In this document: positions 32,315-40,728 of the stretch, one piece after another
Layout of the letters: the number at the start of each line of letters is the position of its first letter
Position numbering within the stretch: position 1 is the first letter of the stretch
Origin: Mycolicibacterium sp. P9-22
GTDB taxonomy: Bacteria; Actinomycetota; Actinomycetes; Mycobacteriales; Mycobacteriaceae
Direction: 5' to 3'
Length of the DNA: 64,000 nt
Assembly (NCBI RefSeq): GCF_008329585.1
Contig: NZ_NPKP01000004.1
Coordinates: 186,001-250,000, forward strand
The notes under the pieces: generated by a model
What the model was told of the DNA's origin: nothing
What the model saw: only the letters and a program-made list of their open reading frames with translations
Databases searched by the model: none
Position numbers and translations under genes: made by a program

Positions 32315-33600
32315 TGCCCTGCCCGCCCGCCACGCGCGGTGACCTTGCCGCGCAACAGTGTCAGCGTCACCGTCGCCGGGAGCTCCATGGACTCGAACGG
32401 CGTGTTGTCCGATCGGCTGGCCAGCTTCGATCCGGTGACCGTCCAGGTGGTCTCGGGGTCGACGACGGTCAGGTTGGCCGGCTCCCCCACCGCCAGCGGA
32501 CGGCCCTGATCCGGCAGGCCGACGATGGCCGCCGGCGCCTCGCTCATCACCCGGGCGACATCGCGCCAGGTCAGCAGGCCGGGCTTCACCATGGTGGCGA
32601 CAATCACCGACAGGGCCGTCTCCAGCCCCAGCATGCCCGGGCGTGCGTTGGCGAATTCGCAGCACTTCTCCTGCTCGGCGTGCGGCGCGTGATCGGTCGC
32701 GACGCAGTCGATGACACCGTCGGCAAGGGCGCGCCGCAGCGCCTCGACATCGCCGGCTTCGCGCAGCGGCGGGTTCACCCGGTTACGCCCGTCGTAACTG
32801 CTCAGCCGGCCGTCGTCGAGCAGCAGGTGATGCGGGGTGACCTCGGCCGTGATCGAGATCCCCTGCGCCTTGGCCCATTTCAACAATTCGACGGTGCCCG
32901 CCGTGGAGGCATGGCAGATGTGCACCCGGGCTCCGGCGTCGCGGGCCAGGATCGCGTCGCGCGCGACGATGGACTCCTCGGCCGACCGCGGCCAGCCCGC
33001 CAGGCCGAGCTTGGCCGCGTTGGGTCCTTCGTGTGCGACGGCGCCGACGGTGAGCCGCGGTTCCTCGGCGTGCTGGGCGATGAGCACACCGAGTCCGCTC
33101 GCGTACTCCAGCGCCCGGCGCATGATGAGCGGATCGTGCACGCAGATGCCGTCATCGGAGAACATCCGGACCTGGCCGGCACCGGCGGCCATCAGGCCCA
33201 TCTCGGTGAGCTGCTTGCCTTCCAGGCCCACGGTGACCGCACCGACCGGATGCACATCGACCAGGCCGACCTGTTGGCCGCGATGCCAGACATGATCGGT
33301 GACCACCGGGCTGTCGGCGACCGGGTCGGTGTTGGCCATCGCGAAGACGGCAGTGTATCCGCCGAGAGCGGCTGCCGCCGAGCCGGTTTCGATGTCCTCG
33401 GCGTACTCACGGCCCGGCTCGCGCAGGTGGGTGTGCAGGTCGACGAACCCGGGCAGCAGAATCTGGCCGGCCGCCTCGATGACCTCGGCGCCCTCGGCCG
33501 CGATACCGGGGCCGATCTCGGCGATCTGACCGTCGGCGATACGCACATCGACGGGATCGCCTTCGCCGTAGAGCCGTACGCCCTTGATCAGCACACTCAC
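32311..33600 (-). CDS. pyrC: Dihydroorotase
   Basis: PyrC cyclises carbamoyl aspartate to dihydroorotate, third step of pyrimidine synthesis. The 429-residue amidohydrolase has the zinc motif [10 protein letters not shown], further ligands in HICHAST and EVTPHHL, and the conserved DHAPH near the C-terminus. GTG at 33600 overlaps the pyrB stop by 4 bp; the long upstream extension of this frame lies inside pyrB and is not coding. Confidence 0.96.
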   Translation of the reverse strand: MSVLIKGVRLYGEGDPVDVRIADGQIAEIGPGIAAEGAEVIEAAGQILLPGFVDLHTHLREPGREYAEDIETGSAAAALGGYTAVFAMANTDPVADSPVVTDHVWHRGQQVGLVDVHPVGAVTVGLEGKQLTEMGLMAAGAGQVRMFSDDGICVHDPLIMRRALEYASGLGVLIAQHAEEPRLTVGAVAHEGPNAAKLGLAGWPRSAEESIVARDAILARDAGARVHICHASTAGTVELLKWAKAQGISITAEVTPHHLLLDDGRLSSYDGRNRVNPPLREAGDVEALRRALADGVIDCVATDHAPHAEQEKCCEFANARPGMLGLETALSVIVATMVKPGLLTWRDVARVMSEAPAAIVGLPDQGRPLAVGEPANLTVVDPETTWTVTGSKLASRSDNTPFESMELPATVTLTLLRGKVTARGGRAGQ

Positions 33601-34547
33601 ACCGTCACCTCTGTCCCGGCGCCGACCAGCAGGTGGAACAGCACCGCCATCCGTACGTGAACTCCGTTGGAAACCTGTTGCAGCACAGCCGATTGCGAGG
33701 AATCGGCCACCGAGTAGGCGATCTCCATACCGCGCAGCATCGGCCCGGGGTGCAGGACCACGGCGTGCTCGGCGAGCTTGGTCTGCCGCTTTTCGGAGAG
33801 GCCGTAGAGCACCGAGTACTCCCGCGCCGACGGGAAGAAACCGCCGTTCATCCGCTCGGCCTGCACCCGCAGCATCAGCACCGCATCGGCGGCCGGCAGT
33901 TCGGCGTCCAGATCGTGGGACACCGTCACCGGCCATCCGGACACCCCGACCGGTAGCAGGGTGGGCGGGGCGACCAGCACCACCTCGGCGCCCAGCGTGG
34001 CCAGCAACTCGACATTGGACCGCGCCACCCGGCTGTGCAGCACGTCGCCGACGATCACCACCCGCCTGCCCTCGATGGAGCCGAGGCGCTGGCGCAGCGT
34101 CAGCGCGTCGAGCAGCGCCTGGGTGGGGTGCTCGTGGGTGCCGTCGCCGGCGTTGATGACGCTCGGGCCACCACTTCCCCCGGGTTCCAGCGTCCACTCG
34201 GCGAGCTGTTGGGCCGCCCCGGAAGCCGGGTGCCGGATGATCAGTGCATCGGCACCGGCGGCCCGCAGGGTCAGCGCGGTGTCGCGCAGCGATTCGCCCT
34301 TGACCACCGAGGATCCCGAAGCGCTGACGTTGATGACATCGGCACTCATCCACTTGCCCGCCACCTCGAACGACACCCGGGTGCGGGTGGAGTTCTCGTA
34401 GAACATGGTGATGATGGTGCGCCCGCGCAGGGTCGGCAGCTTCTTGACCTCGCGGCCGAGCAGCGCCTCCCGGAACCGGTCCGCGTCATCGAGCAGGGCG
34501 ACAGCCTCATCGCGCGACAGGTCGGCTGCTGCCAACAGATGTTTCAC
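33597..34547 (-). CDS. pyrB: Aspartate carbamoyltransferase, catalytic subunit
   Basis: PyrB joins carbamoyl phosphate with aspartate, the committed step of pyrimidine synthesis. The 316-residue product shows the carbamoyl-phosphate motif [30 protein letters not shown], and the aspartate-binding RVQAER and HPGPM loops. No regulatory pyrI gene is present, as is normal outside enterobacteria. GTG start overlaps the pyrR stop by 4 bp. Confidence 0.97.
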   Translation of the reverse strand: MKHLLAAADLSRDEAVALLDDADRFREALLGREVKKLPTLRGRTIITMFYENSTRTRVSFEVAGKWMSADVINVSASGSSVVKGESLRDTALTLRAAGADALIIRHPASGAAQQLAEWTLEPGGSGGPSVINAGDGTHEHPTQALLDALTLRQRLGSIEGRRVVIVGDVLHSRVARSNVELLATLGAEVVLVAPPTLLPVGVSGWPVTVSHDLDAELPAADAVLMLRVQAERMNGGFFPSAREYSVLYGLSEKRQTKLAEHAVVLHPGPMLRGMEIAYSVADSSQSAVLQQVSNGVHVRMAVLFHLLVGAGTEVTV

Positions 34548-35125
34548 CTGGCCGGTCCTCCGTAAGGCGCGATCTTGACTCCGTCGTATCCATCGGGTTC
34601 CTGCAGGCGGACCTTGACGTTCTCGGCCCGCGACGTGGGCACGTTCTTACCGACATAGTCCGCGCGAACGGGCAGCTCCCGGTGGCCGCGGTCGACGAGC
34701 ACCGCCAGCTGCACGATGCGGGGTCGGCCGATATCGCGCAGCGCATCCAGCGCCGAGCGCACCGAACGACCGGAATAGAGCACGTCGTCGACCAGGATGA
34801 CGAGCGCACCGTCGATACCGCCGGCCGGGATGGACGTCGACTCCAACGGCCGCGGCGGTTTGGAGTTCAGGTCATCGCGGTAGAGCGTGATGTCCAGCGC
34901 GCCGTACGGCAGCGTGACGTCGGCGAACTCTTTGACCTTCTCCGCGAGCCGGGCCGCCAGCGTCACTCCGCGGGTGGGGATGCCCAGCAGCACGACGCGC
35001 GGGGCGTCCGGCGCGTCGAGCGCGGTCTTCTCGATGATCTGGTGCGCGATGCGCGAGATCGTCCGGCTCACATCGGCGGCGGACATCAATTCCCGGTCGG
35101 GACTGGCAGGATTTGCGGCAGCCAC
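34544..35125 (-). CDS. pyrR: PyrR, pyrimidine operon regulator / uracil phosphoribosyltransferase
   Basis: PyrR binds UMP/UTP and then binds pyr mRNA to repress the operon, and has weak uracil phosphoribosyltransferase activity. The 193-residue product has the PRPP-binding motif [18 protein letters not shown] and the PyrR-specific N-terminal region [14 protein letters not shown]. The GTG at 35125 follows an AAGGAGGT site unusually far away (about 12 nt), which lies inside the RNA loop that PyrR should bind. First gene of the seven-gene operon. Confidence 0.95.
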   Translation of the reverse strand: MAAANPASPDRELMSAADVSRTISRIAHQIIEKTALDAPDAPRVVLLGIPTRGVTLAARLAEKVKEFADVTLPYGALDITLYRDDLNSKPPRPLESTSIPAGGIDGALVILVDDVLYSGRSVRSALDALRDIGRPRIVQLAVLVDRGHRELPVRADYVGKNVPTSRAENVKVRLQEPDGYDGVKIAPYGGPAR

Positions 35126-35137
35126 GAGTAAACCCGG

Positions 35138-35160
35138 ACCTCCTTCTCCGCCTCTCGGGA
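35138..35160 (-). promoter_or_regulatory. PyrR RNA-binding loop overlapping the pyrR ribosome-binding site
   Basis: The mRNA at 35160-35141 reads UCCCGAGAGGCGGAGAAGGA. This matches the PyrR binding-loop pattern known from Bacillus pyr leaders (UCCnGnGAGG ... AAGG). The Shine-Dalgarno AAGGAGGU (35145-35138) overlaps its 3' end, so PyrR bound here would hide the ribosome-binding site. Translational repression of this kind has been reported for M. smegmatis pyrR. No terminator follows, arguing against attenuation. Confidence 0.75.
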
Positions 35161-35219
35161 CGGATCGTTAAAGGACGTCGAACTGCCGGTGAGCCTATCA
35201 GGCGCCCAAGCGCGACCGA

Positions 35220-35225
35220 TAACGT
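35220..35225 (+). promoter_or_regulatory. -10 box of the serine hydrolase gene (leaderless type)
   Basis: TAACGT ends 7 nt before the GTG at 35233 and supports that start; the upstream open frame overlaps the pyrR leader. Confidence 0.5.
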
Positions 35226-35232
35226 CTTCCCG

Positions 35233-36435
35233 GTGAATCTCGACAACAACCGCGCGTCCATCTCCGAGGCCATCGACGGCGGCCTGCTCGCCGGTGCCGT
35301 CACGCTGGTCTGGCATGCCGGGCGGGTGGTGCAGGTCAACGAGTTGGGTCACCGCGACATCGCGGCCGGCCTGCCGATGCAACGCGACACCATCTTCCGG
35401 ATCGCCTCGATGAGCAAACCGGTGACGGTGGCGGCCGCGATGACGCTGGCCGAAGAGGGACTGTTCGCGCTCGAGGACCCGGTGGCCCGCTGGCTGCCCG
35501 AGATCGCCGGGCTGCGGGTGCTGATCGAACCGCGCAGCGCGCTGGACGACACCACCGCCCTGCGCCGCCCCATCACGTTCGACGATCTGATGACCCACCG
35601 GGCCGGCTTCGCCTACCCGTTCTCCATCACCGGGCCGCTCGCCAAGGCCTACGGCCGGCTCTCGTTCCGGCAGAACGAGCAGCGCTGGCTCACCGAACTC
35701 GCCCAGCTGCCGCTGGCGCATCAGCCCGGTGCCCGGATCACCTACAGCCACGGCACCGATGTGCTGGGTATCGCGATCTCCCGGATGGCGGGCAAACCGC
35801 TGCACGAGCTGCTCGCCGAGCGCATCTTCGAGCCACTGGGCATGTCCGACACGGGCTTTGCGGTCAGTCTGCAGCAGCGCCGCCGGATGGCCACCATGTA
35901 CGGCCTCGGCGCGGACGAGACCTTGCGCGATGACGTGATGGGTCCCCCGGCGCTGACGCCGCCCGAATTCTGCGCCGGAGGTGCGGGTTTGCTGTCGACC
36001 GCCGACGACTACCTGACGTTCGCCCGGATGCTGCTGGGCGAGGGCACCGTGGACGGGGTGCGCGTGCTCTCACCGGAATCGGTGCGGTTGATGCGCGCCG
36101 ACCGGCTGACCGCGGACCAGAAGGAGCAGAACTTCCTGGGGGTGCCGTTCTGGATCGGCCGCGGATTCGGCCTGAGTATGTCGGTGGTCACCGATCCCAC
36201 CCAGTCCGAACGGTTCTTCGGCCCCGGCGGTCTGGGCACCTTCGGCTGGCCGGGCGCCTTCGGCACCTGGTGGCAGGCCGACCCGGCCAATGACGTCATC
36301 GTGCTCTACCTGATCCAGAACTATCCGGATCTGACCGCCGACGTCGCGCAGGTCGCCGGCAACACCTCGATGGCCAAACTACGGATGGCGCAACCGAAGT
36401 TCGTCCGGCGCACCTATCAGGGGCTGGGACTCTAG
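35233..36435 (+). CDS. Serine hydrolase of the beta-lactamase/family VIII esterase fold
   Basis: A 400-residue protein of the class C beta-lactamase fold. The nucleophile motif SxxK is S59-M-S-K62, and the second motif is Y171-S-H, where penicillin-binding enzymes usually have YxN but family VIII esterases have YSx. A C-terminal FGWPGAFGTWW region could serve as the third motif. No signal peptide is visible, so it is probably a cytosolic esterase or amidase rather than a beta-lactamase. Start is set by the TAACGT box. Its TAG stop shares the palindrome CTAG with the stop of the convergent flavoprotein gene. Confidence 0.85.
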   Translation: MNLDNNRASISEAIDGGLLAGAVTLVWHAGRVVQVNELGHRDIAAGLPMQRDTIFRIASMSKPVTVAAAMTLAEEGLFALEDPVARWLPEIAGLRVLIEPRSALDDTTALRRPITFDDLMTHRAGFAYPFSITGPLAKAYGRLSFRQNEQRWLTELAQLPLAHQPGARITYSHGTDVLGIAISRMAGKPLHELLAERIFEPLGMSDTGFAVSLQQRRRMATMYGLGADETLRDDVMGPPALTPPEFCAGGAGLLSTADDYLTFARMLLGEGTVDGVRVLSPESVRLMRADRLTADQKEQNFLGVPFWIGRGFGLSMSVVTDPTQSERFFGPGGLGTFGWPGAFGTWWQADPANDVIVLYLIQNYPDLTADVAQVAGNTSMAKLRMAQPKFVRRTYQGLGL

Positions 36436-39140
36436 GCCGGTTCCAGGGCGCGCCGCGCGTAGGCGCGGACATCGGCGTCGGCGTCCTTGAGTGCCAGGCC
36501 CAGGGCGTCCCGGGCCGCCGCCTCAGATTCCGCCCAGCGGGTCAGGCTCAGCACCGCAGCCTTACGCACGTCCAGATGGGCATCGGTCAGCGCCCGCGAC
36601 AGCGGTGGCACCGCCACCGCCGCCGACGCTCCGGACAACGCCCTGGCCGCACCGACCCGCACCTGCCAGGCCGGCTCGGCTAGCGCGCGTTCGATCGCGG
36701 TGACATCGCCATCCGCGTCGCCAAGTGCTCCCAGCGCCGCCAGCGCCGCGGCCCGCACCAGCGGGTCCCGGTCGGCGAGCAGGGCGCGCACCGTCGTGGC
36801 GCCGGCGTCCATCCCCCTCGCTTCGCTCGACCGTCCGGAAAGAGTCCCCAACGCATTGGCCACCGCCATGCGCACCTCACGGCTGTCGTCACCGGCCGCG
36901 GCCGCGACCCCGTCGGCGTCATCGACCGACACCAGTGCCCGCACCGCCTCGATGCGCACCCGCTGATCGGCATCGGCGAGCGCCTGCCGGTAGTCGGTGG
37001 CCGCGCCGGCCTTCCGCGAGCTGAGCACGTACACCGTCGCGGCGCGAACCACCGGGTCGACCGAATTCAGGTGCACCGCAATTGCTTCCGGCCCAGGCAG
37101 CACCTCGACGAGTTCACGCACCGACTCGGCGGCCTGCAGACGCACCTCCCGGTCCGCGTCGCCCAGTGCGTGCAGCAGTGCGGCAGGGTAACCGTCGGGC
37201 AGGTTCTCCACCAGGGTGGCCACCGCGGTGCGCCGGACGCCGGGATCGGCGTCCGCGAGGTACTCGGCGAGCACGTCCAAGGCGGGCTCCTCCAGGGCCA
37301 GCACCGCGGCGATCCGCGGGGACGGCGGTTGGGCGGGCGGAGCCGCCACCCGCGACACGACGCTGTTCGGCGCCCGGCCGCCGAACAGCGGTGGCTGCTC
37401 GACGTCCACCACCGCGGCCTCCGAGGGCACATGGTCCAGACCGGGTACCGACACCAGATACGGTGCGACGGGGCGCTTCAGGAAGCGCATGCTGCCGTCG
37501 TCCGCCTTGCGCAGGTTCAGGTGGAAACCCCACTGCGCGTCGTCGCGCAGCGGCACATCGGCGCGTTCGTGATAGAGCCCCCAGCGGGATTCGGTCCGCG
37601 TCAGCGACGAACGTGCCGCCATCTCCGCGCAATCCCGGATGAACGACACCTCCACGGCCCGCATCAACTCGTGCGGGGTGCGCGCGCCGATGCCCTCCAC
37701 CTCGTCGCGCATCCGGTCGAAGGTCTGCACCGCGATCGACAGCTTGGCCGCCGTCTTGGGCGGTGCCACATAGTCGTTGACGAAACGCCGCAGCTTGTAC
37801 TCCACCTGCGGTTGCGGTGGCCCGTCGGGCTGGCGCAGTGGCCGGTAGATGAGTTCGTGTGCTGCGGCGAGCTGATCCTCCGGAAGATCCACCGGCGCAG
37901 CCGTTTCGGACAACGTGCCGGCGGCGTGCTCACCGGCGAGGTCACCGTAGACGAAGGCGCCGATCATGTAATTGTGCGGAACACAGGCCAGGTCACCGGC
38001 GGCGTACAGCCCGGGCACGGTGGTGCGGGCATGCTCGTCGACCCAGACCCCGGACGCCGAATGCCCGCTGCACAGGCCGATCTCGGAGATGTGCATCTCG
38101 ATATCGTGGGTGCGGTAGTCATGGCCACGGTTGGCGTGGAAGGTGCCGCGGGTGGGTCGCTCGGTGGTGTGCAGGATGTTCTCCAGCGCGGTGAGCGTCT
38201 CATCGGGCAGATGGGACACCTTCAGGTAGATGGGCCCGCGCGCGGATTCGATCTCGCTGTGCACCTCCGACATCATCTGACCCGACCAGTAATCGGAGTC
38301 CACGAAGCGCTCGCCGTGCGCGTTGACCTGATACCCGCCGAACGGATTGGCCACGTATGCGCACGCGGGCCCGTTGTAGTCCTTGATCAGCGGATTGACC
38401 TGGAAGCATTCGATTCCGGAGAGTTCGGCGCCGGCGTGGTAGGCCATCGAGTAGCCGTCGCCGGCGTTCGTGGGGTTCTCGTAGGTGCCGTACAGGTAGC
38501 CCGAGGCGGGCAGGCCGAGACGCCCGCAGGGACCGGTGGCCAGGATGACGGCCTTGGCCGCGACGGCCACGAACTCGCCGGTGCGGGTGTTCAGTGCCGC
38601 CGCACCGACGGCCCGGCCCTCATGTGTGAGCACCCGGACCGGCATCAGCCGGTTCTCGATCTGGATCTTCTCGCGCATCGAGCGCTGCCGCATGACCCGG
38701 TACAGCGCCTTCTTGACGTCCTTGCCCTCGGGCATCGGCAGCACGTAGGACCCGGACCGGTGCACCCGGCGCACCGCGTACTCGCCGTGCTCGTCCTTCT
38801 CGAACTTGACCCCGTAGCGTTCCAGGCGTTGCACCATGGCGAAGCCGCGGGTGGCGGTCTGATAGATGGTGCGCTGGTTGACGATTCCGTCGTTGGCCCG
38901 GGTGATCTCGGCGACATAGTCCTCGGGTTCGGCCTTGCCGGGGATGACGGCGTTGTTGACCCCGTCCATGCCCATGGCCAGTGCGCCGGAGTGCCGCACA
39001 TGTGCCTTCTCCAGCAGCAGCACCTGCGCGCCGTTCTCGGCGGCGGTCAACGCGGCCATGCTGCCCGCGGTGCCGCCACCGATCACCAGGACATCGCATT
39101 CCATCCGGATGGTGTCGGAAAGGTCGGGGATCTCTGTCAT
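36432..39140 (-). CDS. AprA-like FAD flavoprotein fused to HEAT-like repeats
   Basis: A 902-residue protein of the fumarate reductase/APS reductase flavoprotein family. The FAD motif GGGTAG is at 21-26. Segments RHSGALAMGMDGVNN (49-63), ARGPIYLKV and, near residues 386-396, VPHNYMIGAF recall the alpha subunit of dissimilatory APS reductase; an arginine I remember as substrate-binding there seems absent (VNPLIKD instead of VPARFKD). Residues 608-902 hold about nine repeats of roughly 30 residues with DxxVR motifs, typical of HEAT-like repeats. It is the last gene of a GntR-ferredoxin-ABC importer operon, overlapping the ATPase stop by 4 bp. The substrate is unknown. Confidence 0.85.
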   Translation of the reverse strand: MTEIPDLSDTIRMECDVLVIGGGTAGSMAALTAAENGAQVLLLEKAHVRHSGALAMGMDGVNNAVIPGKAEPEDYVAEITRANDGIVNQRTIYQTATRGFAMVQRLERYGVKFEKDEHGEYAVRRVHRSGSYVLPMPEGKDVKKALYRVMRQRSMREKIQIENRLMPVRVLTHEGRAVGAAALNTRTGEFVAVAAKAVILATGPCGRLGLPASGYLYGTYENPTNAGDGYSMAYHAGAELSGIECFQVNPLIKDYNGPACAYVANPFGGYQVNAHGERFVDSDYWSGQMMSEVHSEIESARGPIYLKVSHLPDETLTALENILHTTERPTRGTFHANRGHDYRTHDIEMHISEIGLCSGHSASGVWVDEHARTTVPGLYAAGDLACVPHNYMIGAFVYGDLAGEHAAGTLSETAAPVDLPEDQLAAAHELIYRPLRQPDGPPQPQVEYKLRRFVNDYVAPPKTAAKLSIAVQTFDRMRDEVEGIGARTPHELMRAVEVSFIRDCAEMAARSSLTRTESRWGLYHERADVPLRDDAQWGFHLNLRKADDGSMRFLKRPVAPYLVSVPGLDHVPSEAAVVDVEQPPLFGGRAPNSVVSRVAAPPAQPPSPRIAAVLALEEPALDVLAEYLADADPGVRRTAVATLVENLPDGYPAALLHALGDADREVRLQAAESVRELVEVLPGPEAIAVHLNSVDPVVRAATVYVLSSRKAGAATDYRQALADADQRVRIEAVRALVSVDDADGVAAAAGDDSREVRMAVANALGTLSGRSSEARGMDAGATTVRALLADRDPLVRAAALAALGALGDADGDVTAIERALAEPAWQVRVGAARALSGASAAVAVPPLSRALTDAHLDVRKAAVLSLTRWAESEAAARDALGLALKDADADVRAYARRALEPA

Positions 39141-39889
39141 GTGTTATCCAGTGCTGCAAGTATTTCGGCGCGCAACGCGGCACGCCCGGGCTGGGTGGAA
39201 TCGCTGCGGGGCTGCGGCACCTCCACCAGGGCGCGCAGCGAGGGCCGAGAGCGGCTCAGAACGGCCACCCGGTCGCCGAGGGCCAGTGCCTCGTCGACGT
39301 CGTGGGTGACGAAGACGACGGTGGTGGGATGGGCTCGCCAGGTCTCGATGAGCAAGCGCTGCATCGCCGCGCGGGTCTGGGCGTCCAGCGCGCCGAACGG
39401 CTCGTCCATCATCACCGCGCGCGGCGCGCCGGCCAGACCGCGAGCCAACTGCACGCGCTGACGCATCCCGCCGGAGAGGCTCTTGGGCAGGTAGTCGGCG
39501 TAACCGGTGAGGTTGACCTCCTCGATCCAGCGTTCGGCGCGGGCGCGGCGGCCCGCCCGCGGCTCACCGCGGAGCTTGAGGGCCAGTTCGATGTTCGAGC
39601 GCACGCTGCGCCAGGGCAGCAGCGCGCTGTCCTGGAAGACCATGCCGCGGTCCCGGGAGGTGGTGGTCACCGGGTCGCCGTCGGCCAGCACCCGGCCCGC
39701 GTCGGGGGTCAACAGCCCGGCCAGCGCCCGCAGCACGGTGGATTTGCCGCAGCCCGACGGCCCGGTCAGCACCAGGATCTCGCCGGGCTGCACCGTCATG
39801 CTCAGCCCGTCCACCACGGGGGTGCCGGTGTAGGACAGCCTGACCTGGTCGAGTTCGAGCTTCATGCCGGTTGCCAACGTGGTGGTCAT
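39137..39889 (-). CDS. ABC transporter ATPase (SsuB/TauB/NrtD type)
   Basis: ATPase of an importer, 250 residues. Walker A GPSGCGKST (about 43-51), Q-loop VFQDSALLPWRSV, signature LSGGMRQRVQLARGL, Walker B VMMDEPFGALD and switch VTHDVDEAL match the sulfonate/taurine/nitrate group well. It would drive uptake with the permease and lipoprotein encoded just upstream. Starts and stops overlap by 4 bp on both sides (ATGA). Confidence 0.93.
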   Translation of the reverse strand: MTTTLATGMKLELDQVRLSYTGTPVVDGLSMTVQPGEILVLTGPSGCGKSTVLRALAGLLTPDAGRVLADGDPVTTTSRDRGMVFQDSALLPWRSVRSNIELALKLRGEPRAGRRARAERWIEEVNLTGYADYLPKSLSGGMRQRVQLARGLAGAPRAVMMDEPFGALDAQTRAAMQRLLIETWRAHPTTVVFVTHDVDEALALGDRVAVLSRSRPSLRALVEVPQPRSDSTQPGRAALRAEILAALDNT

Positions 39890-40728
39890 CGGCTGGTCTC
39901 CTCACCGCGGGGCAGCCACCGGGTGGCGCGTCGGCCGATCAGTTCGATGGCGGCGGCGGTGGTGAACCCGAGCACACCGATGGTGATGATGCCGACGAAC
40001 ACGCCCGGGTAGTCCAGCACCGTGTAGGCCTGCCAGGTGCGGTAGCCCACACCGAGCCGGCCCGAGATCATCTCCGCGGAGATGACGCAGATCCAGGCGA
40101 CCCCCATGCCCACCGACAGTCCGCCGAACAGTCCGGGCAGGATGCCGGGCAGCACCACCTGGCGCAGCACGTCGAGGCGACCGCCACCGAGCGTGCGCAC
40201 CGAGTCCTCCCAGATGGTCGGCAGCGCCCGCACCGCGTGCCGGGTGCTCACCATGATCGGGAAGTAGGCGGCCAGGAAGGTGATCGCGACGATGCCCGCC
40301 TCATCGGACGGGAACAGCAGGATGGCGACCGGGACGACGGCGATTGCCGGGATGGGCCGTACCAGCTCCGTCAGCGGGCCGACGACGTCGGCGAACAGCC
40401 GGGACCGGCCGAGCAGGATGCCGGTGATGACACCGGCCAGCGCCGCCAGGCCGAATCCGGTCAGGATGCGGATCAGCGACTGCCCCAGGTCCAGCCAGTA
40501 CTCCCCGGTGCCCACGCGGGCGGCCAGCGCCGCGGCGATCTCGGTGACGGTCGGCAGTGTGTCGAAGCGCAGCCACAGCCGAACGCCGTTGGCGGTCAGC
40601 AGTTCCCACAGGCCGACTGCGGCCAGCACCGAGGCCACCCGCAGCAGGCGGTGCCGCCACGCGCCCGGTTTCCGGACCGGACGCACCGTCGGCGTCGCCG
40701 TCTGCGGCGGATCCAGTAGGGCGGTCAT
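39886..40728 (-). CDS. ABC transporter permease (SsuC/TauC/NrtB type)
   Basis: A 280-residue inner-membrane permease with about six hydrophobic helices and the BPD contact loop (DSVRTLGGGRLDVLRQVVLPGILPGLFGG split around residues 185-213). The cytoplasmic N-terminus is basic and hydrophilic (TATPTVRPVRKPGAWRHR). It fits the taurine/sulfonate/nitrate permease group. ATG start overlaps the stop of the receptor gene. Confidence 0.93.
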   Translation of the reverse strand: MTALLDPPQTATPTVRPVRKPGAWRHRLLRVASVLAAVGLWELLTANGVRLWLRFDTLPTVTEIAAALAARVGTGEYWLDLGQSLIRILTGFGLAALAGVITGILLGRSRLFADVVGPLTELVRPIPAIAVVPVAILLFPSDEAGIVAITFLAAYFPIMVSTRHAVRALPTIWEDSVRTLGGGRLDVLRQVVLPGILPGLFGGLSVGMGVAWICVISAEMISGRLGVGYRTWQAYTVLDYPGVFVGIITIGVLGFTTAAAIELIGRRATRWLPRGEETSR

